This document shows positions 1 to 6,294 of a stretch of DNA of 6,294 bases, in pieces (positions within the stretch are counted from its first letter, which is position 1; each line of letters starts with the position of its first letter). This stretch comes from JBOHTO01 sp050733695 (GTDB lineage Bacteria; Gemmatimonadota; Gemmatimonadetes; Gemmatimonadales; Gemmatimonadaceae): the NCBI GenBank assembly GCA_050733695.1, contig JBOHTO010000197.1:1-6294 (forward strand). Direction: 5' to 3'. The notes beneath the pieces are model-generated. The model made no database searches. It was not told where the DNA came from and saw nothing but the letters and a program-made list of their open reading frames with translations. The position numbers were made by a program, and so were the translations under genes.

Positions 1-1789
<1,789 letters not shown>

Positions 1790-1792
1790 GCT

Positions 1793-1799
1793 CTCCCCT
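1793..1799 (-). promoter_or_regulatory. Shine-Dalgarno site of secA overlapping the nadD stop codon
   Basis: On the minus strand AGGGGAG ends 3 nt before the ATG, and its GGGGA core lies about 5 nt from it. The TAG stop of nadD (1800-1798) runs into this site, so ribosomes finishing nadD release on top of the secA initiation region. It is the clearest ribosome binding site in the window, and it supports both the chosen secA start and nadD-secA coupling. Confidence 0.8.
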
Positions 1800-2412
1800 A
1801 TCGGTACAGCCCTGTCGCGGCTATGTAATCCGCGACGGCATCCACCACGAAGCCGCGTATGGACAGCCCCGCGCGCACACGCGCCCTGATCTCGGTGGAT
1901 GAAACATCGACGCGCCGCGTCTCGATCGCCGTGGCTGCCCCGAACCCCGCGGAATCATCGCCGGATCCGGTCGCGGGCTCGCCAGCGCCTCCACCCACGC
2001 CGGCAACCGCTGCACCGCGCCGGAGGACGACCAGGCGCGCGAGCTCCGGCAGTCGCGCCGGGTCGCGCCATGCGCTGAACGTCGGAAGCACATCGGCTCC
2101 CACCAGCAGGAAGCGCTCCGCCGCCGGGTACCGCTCGGCGTACGTCTCGAGCGTGTGCACGGTGTAAGATAACCCTTCCCTCTCGATCTCGATGGGATCC
2201 ACGGCGAAGCGGGAGTCGTCCGCGACGAGCAGTTCGACCATCTCGAGCCGCTGGGCAGGAGGGGCGGCGGTCACATGCGTCTTGAGCGGCTGGGCGGCCG
2301 CGGGCACGAAGACGAGCCGATCGAGGTTCAGCATCTCGAATGCATCGATCGCCGCAAGAAGGTGCCCGACGTGCGGCGGATCGAACGTACCACCGAAGAT
2401 TCCGAGGCGCAC
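1798..2412 (-). CDS. nadD: Nicotinate-nucleotide adenylyltransferase NadD
   Basis: NadD transfers AMP from ATP to nicotinate mononucleotide to give deamido-NAD+, a shared step of de novo and salvage NAD synthesis in the cytosol. The 204-residue product opens with the nucleotidyltransferase signature GIFGGTFDPPHVGH (residues 4-17), whose H14/H17 pair is the HxGH-type catalytic motif. It also has LLVGADVLPTFSAWRDP in mid-protein, typical of NadD (E. coli has a GADSLLTF-like segment), and the C-terminal phosphate-binding SSTEIR (171-176) followed by VADYIAATGLY. The start is GTG at 2412; the protein could not begin much later without losing the signature. No well-spaced Shine-Dalgarno site is seen (GAGG is only 1 nt away), and the bamD stop is 3 nt upstream, so translational coupling is likely. 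An odd feature is a Gly/Ala/Ser-rich stretch at about residues 133-162 before the SSTEIR motif; it looks like a flexible surface insertion. The family call is firm. Confidence 0.96.
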   Translation of the reverse strand: MRLGIFGGTFDPPHVGHLLAAIDAFEMLNLDRLVFVPAAAQPLKTHVTAAPPAQRLEMVELLVADDSRFAVDPIEIEREGLSYTVHTLETYAERYPAAERFLLVGADVLPTFSAWRDPARLPELARLVVLRRGAAVAGVGGGAGEPATGSGDDSAGFGAATAIETRRVDVSSTEIRARVRAGLSIRGFVVDAVADYIAATGLYR

Positions 2413-2415
2413 GCC

Positions 2416-3189
2416 TCAGGGACCGGGCGACGCGACCGTTTCCGGCACGTCGCCGCAGAGCTCCCTCGCCTCGCGATCGTCGGGATATGCGCGGCGCAGC
2501 GCCCGGCACGCCTCGGCCGCGTCCTCACGATAGTTGATCGCGCGATACGCATCCACGAGGCGCATGTACGCGTCGCGCACCACCGGCGTGTTCGGATAGC
2601 GCTCGATCACATCCTGAAAGTAGATGATCGCCGAATCGTACGCCTTGCGCCTGAGATAGTGCAGCCCCGTTTCGTAATCCTTGGTCGCGAGCCACTCGAG
2701 CAGGTGTCGCACCTCGGCCTCCGCTTCGTCGCGAAGGTCCGAGTTGGGGTAGATCGCTGGCAGCGTCTGGAAGGTGCTGATCGCGCTCTGTGCATAGCCC
2801 GCGTCGAGGCTCGGACTGCTCCACAGGGCCGCGTAGGCACGACCTGCCGCGAGCAGCGCATCGTCGGCGAGAGAATCGTTCGGGAAGGACTCCGTCAGCC
2901 GCGAGAACGTCTGCGCGGCGAGCAGGTGCTCTTCCCTGGCTTCGTGTGAACGCGCGAGGTACCAGTAAGTGCGCGACAGCAGCGTGTCGCGAGCCGGGAG
3001 CTTGAACGAGAGCTGCTCGAAGGCCAGGATCGCGTTGTCCCAGTCCCGCTCGCCGAACTCGCTGAGCGCGGCTCGATAGAGTTCCTCGTTCGAGAGGAGC
3101 TGGATGCGCTCCGGGAATGGCGTCCCGCAGCCGGCGGCGAGCAGGAAAACGGACACGCCGAGCGTGCGGCGAGATATCATATGGAGCAT
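2416..3189 (-). CDS. bamD: BamD-like outer membrane assembly lipoprotein
   Basis: BamD is a periplasm-facing lipoprotein anchored in the outer membrane that works with BamA to fold beta-barrel proteins. This 257-residue product (E. coli BamD is about 245) begins with a lipoprotein signal: MISRR, a hydrophobic run GVSVFLLAAG, then Cys21. The lipobox is A-A-G-C, with Ala rather than Leu at -3, a tolerated variant. The rest is helical TPR-like repeats: about 34-67 (YRAALSEFGERDWDNAILAF), 72-105, 109-149 (ending in AIYPNSDLRDEA), 170-201 (LHYLRRKAYDSAIIYFQDVI, ERYPNTP) and 205-236. The segment LEWLATKDYETGLHYLRRKAYDSAI matches the BamD pattern of LAxxEyxVAxYYxkRgay. Start codons ATG 3189 and ATG 3180 are both possible (257 or 254 residues); neither has a clear ribosome binding site. 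A longer open frame upstream overlaps the TPR gene and is not coding. An alternative is a general outer-membrane TPR lipoprotein, but spacing and motifs favour BamD. Confidence 0.85.
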   Translation of the reverse strand: MLHMISRRTLGVSVFLLAAGCGTPFPERIQLLSNEELYRAALSEFGERDWDNAILAFEQLSFKLPARDTLLSRTYWYLARSHEAREEHLLAAQTFSRLTESFPNDSLADDALLAAGRAYAALWSSPSLDAGYAQSAISTFQTLPAIYPNSDLRDEAEAEVRHLLEWLATKDYETGLHYLRRKAYDSAIIYFQDVIERYPNTPVVRDAYMRLVDAYRAINYREDAAEACRALRRAYPDDREARELCGDVPETVASPGP

Positions 3190-3192
3190 TAC

Positions 3193-3219
3193 GGGTGTGT
3201 TACCCCGGATTTCGGGGGT
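3193..3219 (-). other. Small alternative hairpins in the tpr-bamD gap
   Basis: In the 34-nt gap, ACCCC (3219-3215) can pair with GGGGT (3206-3202) around an 8-nt loop. Alternatively GGGT (3205-3202) can pair with ACCC (3196-3193) around a 5-nt loop. The two pairings compete for the same G run just upstream of the bamD ATG. Stems of 4-5 bp with no U tract are too weak to call a terminator, and they may be chance in GC-rich DNA. The gap holds no clear Shine-Dalgarno site for bamD. Confidence 0.2.
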
Positions 3220-3223
3220 CGAT

Positions 3224-3937
3224 TCAGCTTCCGGCCGAGCGCCGGCGAACGAGCATGGAACGGTAGATCTCGATGCGCGGTTCGTTGGGATACCGTTCCG
3301 CGGCGCGACGCCAGATGCCGTCGGCCGCATCGAGGTCGCCTTCAAGATAACCGCAGAGACCGCGGAGCAGCATGGCTTCGAGCCAGTGCGGGCGAACTTC
3401 GAGCACCGCGTCCAGCGCCGCGGCGGCCTCCGCGTGGCGGCCTCGCTCGTTGAGCGCGCGAGCGAGTGCGAACCGAACGTCGCTGAAGCCGGGGCGCATG
3501 ACGAGTGCCCGGCGGTACTGCGCGATCGCCTCGTCCAGCGCGTTCGCGGCCCGGTACTCGTGGCCCATGCGGAGATGGGAGTTCGCGAGCCGGTTTGCGA
3601 CGATGACCGGGAAGCCTGTCTCATCGGGACGTCCGAGGTCCCTGGCCGTCTCGAAAGCCTCCTGTGCCTCCGCATCGCGCCCCACGTCGGCGAGGAGGAC
3701 GGCTCGGTTGAGATGTGCCTCGACGTAGCGCGGGTTCAGCTTGAGGGCGTTATCGAAGGCATTGAGCGCCTCCGCCGGACGGTCGATGAGCGCGAGGCAG
3801 AGAGCGAGCAGGTTGAAGGCGTCGGCGTATGTCAGCCCTTCGAGGATGGCTTCGTTCAGGAGGAGGACGGCGCCGTGGTAGTCACCGATCGCGAAACGGT
3901 CGCGCGCTCGCGCGAGCCGGTCAAACGGCGTTTCCAA
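3224..3937 (-). CDS. Tetratricopeptide-repeat protein of unknown function
   Basis: The 237-residue product consists almost entirely of TPR helices. About six repeats can be read: 5-36, 38-69 (ADAFNLLALCLALIDRPAEA then LNAFDNALKLNP), 72-104, 115-149 (ending in LDEAIAQYRRALVMRP), 150-183 (ARALNERGRHAEAAAALDAV) and 184-217 (GLCGYLEGDLDAADGIWRRA then AERYP). There is no signal peptide, transmembrane segment or lipobox, so it is probably a cytosolic protein-binding scaffold. The start is TTG 3937. The frame is closed by a stop at 3979-3977, no ATG or GTG lies between that stop and the TTG, and GGAG sits 5 nt upstream. It overlaps the end of uxs by 17 nt, so it is co-translated with it. The next gene, bamD, is also a TPR protein but is exported, so the two are not interchangeable. 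Its partner and role cannot be told from sequence; placement between nucleotide-sugar and envelope genes suggests, without proving, an envelope-related function. Confidence 0.85.
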   Translation of the reverse strand: METPFDRLARARDRFAIGDYHGAVLLLNEAILEGLTYADAFNLLALCLALIDRPAEALNAFDNALKLNPRYVEAHLNRAVLLADVGRDAEAQEAFETARDLGRPDETGFPVIVANRLANSHLRMGHEYRAANALDEAIAQYRRALVMRPGFSDVRFALARALNERGRHAEAAAALDAVLEVRPHWLEAMLLRGLCGYLEGDLDAADGIWRRAAERYPNEPRIEIYRSMLVRRRSAGS

Positions 3938-4904
3938 CCCTGCTCCGCGGCACGCGTGTCTCGAGTCCGCGAGCGCTCAGAGCCTCGCTGAAATACTCGA
4001 TGGTCCGGAGCACTCCGTCGCGGAGTGCGACCTTCGGTTCCCAGTCCAGCATCCTGCGGGCACGCGTGATGTCCGGCTGCCGTACCTTCGGGTCGTCGGT
4101 GGGCAGATCACGGTAGACGATGGGCGCAGCGGTCCCGGTCAGCTCTGCCACCAGCTCCGCGATCTGCCGTATCGTGAACTCGTTCGGATTGCCGATGTTC
4201 GTCGGTTCGCTGTCGCCGCGGGAGAACAGGCGGTAGATCCCCTCGATCTCGTCCGAGACGTAGCAGAAGCTTCGTGTCTGGCTGCCATCACCGTAAATGG
4301 TGAGCGGCTCACCGGTGAGCGCCTGCACGATGAAGTTCGACACCACGCGGCCATCGCGCGGCCGCATCCGGGGGCCGTATGTGTTGAAGATACGCACGAT
4401 GCGCGTGTCGAGCCGGTGATAGCGGTGATACGCCATCGTGATCGCCTCGGCGAATCGCTTTGCCTCGTCGTACACGCCCCGCGGGCCGATCGGATTGACG
4501 TTGCCCCAGTAGTCCTCCGGCTGTGGGTGGACAAGCGGATCGCCGTAGACCTCGGATGTGGAAGCAAGGAAGAAGCGCGCCTTCTTCGCGAGCGCGAGCC
4601 CCAGGGCATTGTGCGTACCCAGCGCGCCAACCTTGAGAGTCTGTATGGGCAGTTCCAGGTAATCGATCGGGCTGGCAGGGGATGCGAAATGCAGCACTCC
4701 GTCGAGCGGTCCGCTGATGTAGGTGAACGTCGATATGCTGTGTCGCACGAACTCGAAGCGATCGTTGCCCGACAGGTGGGCGATGTTGTCCCCATGTCCC
4801 GTCACGAAGTTGTCCAGTCCGACAACGGAATGGCCGTCGGTCAGAAAGCGATCGCAGAGGTGCGAGCCCAGGAATCCGGCGGCGCCCGTGATGAGTACTC
4901 TCAC
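3921..4904 (-). CDS. uxs: UDP-glucuronate decarboxylase (UDP-xylose synthase)
   Basis: This extended short-chain dehydrogenase converts UDP-glucuronate to UDP-xylose and CO2 in the cytosol, using tightly bound NAD+ through a 4-keto intermediate. The 327-residue product has the Rossmann motif GAAGFLGS (residues 7-14), FASPASPIDYLELPIQTLK, STSEVYGDPLVHPQPEDYWG (115-134), NPIGPRGVYDEAKR (137-150) with the Y145-x3-K149 pair, RIFNTYGPRM (171-180), DGRVVSNFIVQAL (184-196), YGDGSQTRSFCYV (204-216) and LPTDDPKVRQPDI (267-279). This combination is typical of UXS rather than dTDP-glucose dehydratase or UDP-glucose epimerase. E118, Y145 and R275 sit two residues before the human UXS1 active-site residues E120, Y147 and R277 as I recall them. 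YDEA replaces the more usual YDEG. The start is GTG 4904, overlapping the ugd stop as GTGA, so the two enzymes are coupled and act consecutively. No convincing Shine-Dalgarno site is seen. There is no membrane anchor, so it is a soluble form without the ArnA formyltransferase domain. Confidence 0.93.
   Translation of the reverse strand: MRVLITGAAGFLGSHLCDRFLTDGHSVVGLDNFVTGHGDNIAHLSGNDRFEFVRHSISTFTYISGPLDGVLHFASPASPIDYLELPIQTLKVGALGTHNALGLALAKKARFFLASTSEVYGDPLVHPQPEDYWGNVNPIGPRGVYDEAKRFAEAITMAYHRYHRLDTRIVRIFNTYGPRMRPRDGRVVSNFIVQALTGEPLTIYGDGSQTRSFCYVSDEIEGIYRLFSRGDSEPTNIGNPNEFTIRQIAELVAELTGTAAPIVYRDLPTDDPKVRQPDITRARRMLDWEPKVALRDGVLRTIEYFSEALSARGLETRVPRSRVGNAV
3943..3946 (-). promoter_or_regulatory. 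Ribosome binding site deciding the TTG start of the TPR gene
   Basis: On the minus strand GGAG (3946-3943) is followed by 5 nt and then TTG (3937-3935). It lies inside the last codons of uxs. No ATG or GTG is available between the upstream in-frame stop (3979-3977) and this TTG, so the site supports initiation at TTG with a 17-nt overlap. Confidence 0.6.
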
Positions 4905-6208
4905 GACCGCACGCGTCCGATCGAATCGTAGGTGAACCCGAGGGACGCCATCTTCATCGGATCGTACAGGTTCCGCCCATCGAGCATGATCGGCCGGCGG
5001 AGCGCCTGCTTCACCCGGGCGAAATCGGGATGCCTGTATTCATTCCAGTCGGTGACGATGACGAGCGCATCTGCCGCGGAGCACGCGTCGTAGCCGGATT
5101 CGGCCAGACGCACGGTTCCATTGAACCGCCGCTCCGCCTCTTCCATCGCGGCGGGATCGTGCGCCGCGACCGTCGCACCCGCTTTCAGCAACTGATCTAT
5201 CAGGGTAAGCGAGGGAGCCTCCCGCATGTCGTCCGTGCGCGCCTTGAACGCCAGTCCCCAGAGCGCAACATGGGCGCCCTTCACCGAGCCGCCGAGCATC
5301 TTCGTGAGCTTGTCGAAGAGGCGCAGCTTCTGCCGGTCATTCGCGGCCTCGACTGCCTCGAGGATGCTGGTTGGTGCGCCCACCTCCCGCGCCGTGCGTG
5401 CCAGCGCTCGCACATCCTTGGGGAAGCATGACCCGCCGTAGCCGGGGCCCGGGAAGAGAAACGACGAGCCGATCCTCGAGTCGGACCCGATTCCCTTGCG
5501 CACGAGGTCCACATTGGCACCCACACATTCGCACAGGTTGGCGATCTCGTTCATGAAGGAAATACGCGTCGCGAGCATGGCGTTGGCGGCATACTTCGTC
5601 ATCTCGGCGGAAGGTATGTCCATGAAGATGATCGGCTTTCCGGTTCGAACGAACGGCGCGTAGAGCTCGGCCATGACGCTGCGTGCGTGGTCGCTCTCGG
5701 CGCCGAGCACTACCCGGTCGGGCTTCATGAAATCGTCGATCGCTGCGCCTTCCTTCAGGAACTCCGGATTGCTGCACATGTGAAAGGGAAATCTTGCGGA
5801 CTTTGCGATCGTGTCAGCCACCCTTGCCGCCGTACCGACGGGAACGGTGGACTTCGTTACCACGACCAGCTCGCGCCCCATGTGCTTCCCGATCTCGTCG
5901 GCGACCGCGAGCACGTGGCGAAGGTCCGCCGACCCGTCCTCATCCGGCGGAGTTCCCACCGCGATGAAGACGACCTCCGCGCTGGCGATCGCCGCGCTGA
6001 TGTCGGTGGTATACGACAGCCTTCCATCGGCCTGGTTCCGGCTGAGGAGATCATCGAGTCCCAGCTCGTAGATGGGTACAACGTCGCGCGTGAGCCCCTC
6101 TATCTTCTCGGCGTCGACGTCGGCACAGACCACCGGATTACCGGTCTCTGCCAGGCAGGCTCCCACGACCAGGCCGACATAGCCCGTTCCAATAACGGTG
6201 ATATTCAC
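4901..6208 (-). CDS. ugd: UDP-glucose 6-dehydrogenase
   Basis: Ugd oxidises UDP-glucose twice, with two NAD+, to UDP-glucuronate in the cytosol; the next gene uses that product. The 435-residue product is full length for the bacterial family. The NAD-binding N-terminus shows GTGYVGL (7-13) with acidic residues at D30 and D32, then VGTPP (84-88), TKSTVPVGT (118-126), NPEFLKEG (147-154), the helix with TKYAANA (204-210; K205, N209), and PGPGYGGSCFPKD (253-265) carrying the catalytic Cys261 and Asp265. The C-terminal UDP-binding domain follows with GLAFKARTDDMREAPS (318-333), TDWNEY (386-391) and LDGRNLYDP (409-417). Positions match the S. pyogenes enzyme (C260, K204) with an offset of one, as I recall. 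The start is GTG 6208. An in-frame TAG lies 12 nt further upstream, so it cannot be extended, and only a weak GAG lies 6 nt before it. It is the first gene of the run. No tyrosine-kinase site or fused domain is seen. Confidence 0.97.
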   Translation of the reverse strand: MNITVIGTGYVGLVVGACLAETGNPVVCADVDAEKIEGLTRDVVPIYELGLDDLLSRNQADGRLSYTTDISAAIASAEVVFIAVGTPPDEDGSADLRHVLAVADEIGKHMGRELVVVTKSTVPVGTAARVADTIAKSARFPFHMCSNPEFLKEGAAIDDFMKPDRVVLGAESDHARSVMAELYAPFVRTGKPIIFMDIPSAEMTKYAANAMLATRISFMNEIANLCECVGANVDLVRKGIGSDSRIGSSFLFPGPGYGGSCFPKDVRALARTAREVGAPTSILEAVEAANDRQKLRLFDKLTKMLGGSVKGAHVALWGLAFKARTDDMREAPSLTLIDQLLKAGATVAAHDPAAMEEAERRFNGTVRLAESGYDACSAADALVIVTDWNEYRHPDFARVKQALRRPIMLDGRNLYDPMKMASLGFTYDSIGRVRS

Positions 6209-6243
6209 TTTATGCTCTGACTATTGAAGCTCATCTCCAAGGT

Positions 6244-6257
6244 GGGGTCAGGTCTTG
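6244..6257 (+). repeat. GGGGTCAGGTCTTG motif, possible dispersed-repeat edge
   Basis: The plus strand reads GGGGTCAGGTCTTG, followed by TTTTGCGGCA and then the palindrome. From memory, this motif (or its complement CAAGACCTGACCCC) recurs in many bacterial genomes beside Y1/REP-associated tyrosine transposase genes. No transposase is in this window, so assignment to an element is inference. It lies 36 bases upstream of the ugd start. Confidence 0.35.
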
Positions 6258-6267
6258 TTTTGCGGCA

Positions 6268-6294
6268 TCATAACATTGCAGGGCAATGTTATGA
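6268..6294. repeat. Perfect inverted repeat, 12-bp arms with 3-base spacer
   Basis: TCATAACATTGC (6268-6279) is followed by AGG and then its exact reverse complement GCAATGTTATGA (6283-6294). The right arm ends on the last base of the window, so the stem may be longer: the next outward base on the left is A6267, and its partner would be position 6295. As RNA or single-stranded DNA it would form a strong hairpin with a 3-nt loop. Candidates are a REP-like or IS200-type subterminal hairpin, an operator for a dimeric regulator, or the terminator stem of a gene to the right. No T-run follows on the left side. Confidence 0.75.

Larger units (their letters stand above)
6209..6294. other. Non-coding region upstream of ugd
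   Basis: This 86-base stretch must hold the leader and perhaps part of the promoter for the ugd-to-secA run. On the minus strand TATGAT (6272-6267) resembles a -10 box, but the matching -35 position would fall at or beyond the window edge, so it cannot be judged. The right part is richer in A+T than the genes and contains the motif and palindrome listed separately. No convincing reading frame or RNA gene was found in it. Confidence 0.5.

Noticed and set aside
3190..3675. N-terminal extension of the bamD frame to 419 codons
   Set aside because: The extension overlaps the TPR gene in another frame. The lipoprotein signal immediately after ATG 3189/3180 marks the real start.
3104..3991. Plus-strand open frame of 295 codons opposite the TPR gene and its flanks
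   Set aside because: It spans two real minus-strand genes plus their gap and shows no domain pattern, so it is a shadow.
3921..4904. dTDP-glucose 4,6-dehydratase or UDP-glucose 4-epimerase as identity of the SDR enzyme
   Set aside because: The STSEVYGDP, YWGNVNPIGPRGVYDEAKR and DGRVVSNFIVQAL blocks and the location right after ugd are those of UDP-xylose synthase.
6238..6257. CAAG...CTTG inverted pair (6238-6241 and 6254-6257)
   Set aside because: Four-base arms with a 12-base spacer are expected by chance and give no stable structure.

Overview
The window is GC-rich and almost fully coding. It reads as one tightly packed gene run on the minus strand. In transcription order (right to left) it holds: UDP-glucose 6-dehydrogenase (ugd, 4901-6208), UDP-glucuronate decarboxylase / UDP-xylose synthase (uxs, 3921-4904), a cytoplasmic tetratricopeptide-repeat (TPR) protein of unknown function (3224-3937), a BamD-like outer-membrane-assembly lipoprotein (2416-3189), nicotinate-nucleotide adenylyltransferase (nadD, 1798-2412), and the first 596 codons of secA (1-1789), which runs off the left edge. 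The junctions are a 4-nt overlap, a 17-nt overlap, a 34-nt gap, a 3-nt gap and an 8-nt gap, so a single transcript with translational coupling is likely. Four of the six genes begin with GTG or TTG.

Organism: BamD with a lipoprotein signal implies a diderm (Gram-negative) bacterium. SecA is a long form, with about 60 extra N-terminal residues and about 95 extra residues between the DEVD motif and the LRAHALF block, compared with E. coli SecA from memory. Together with the high GC and the gene content, this suggests the FCB side of the tree, possibly Gemmatimonadota. That is an inference and no search was run.

How the genes work together: Ugd oxidises UDP-glucose to UDP-glucuronate and Uxs decarboxylates it to UDP-xylose, a donor for extracellular or surface glycans. 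BamD and SecA serve outer-membrane protein assembly and protein export, and NadD makes the dinucleotide precursor of the NAD+ that Ugd reduces and Uxs uses as a bound cofactor. The cluster is therefore mostly envelope biogenesis plus NAD synthesis.

No new enzyme system or defence locus is visible. The least ordinary sequence is the last 54 bases upstream of ugd. These hold a motif that looks like a dispersed-repeat sequence (GGGGTCAGGTCTTG) and a perfect 12-bp-arm palindrome that ends exactly at the window edge. This could be the edge of a REP-like or Y1-transposase-associated element lying mostly outside the window. No stretch over 300 bases lacks a gene; the longest non-coding stretch is the 86 bases at 6209-6294.
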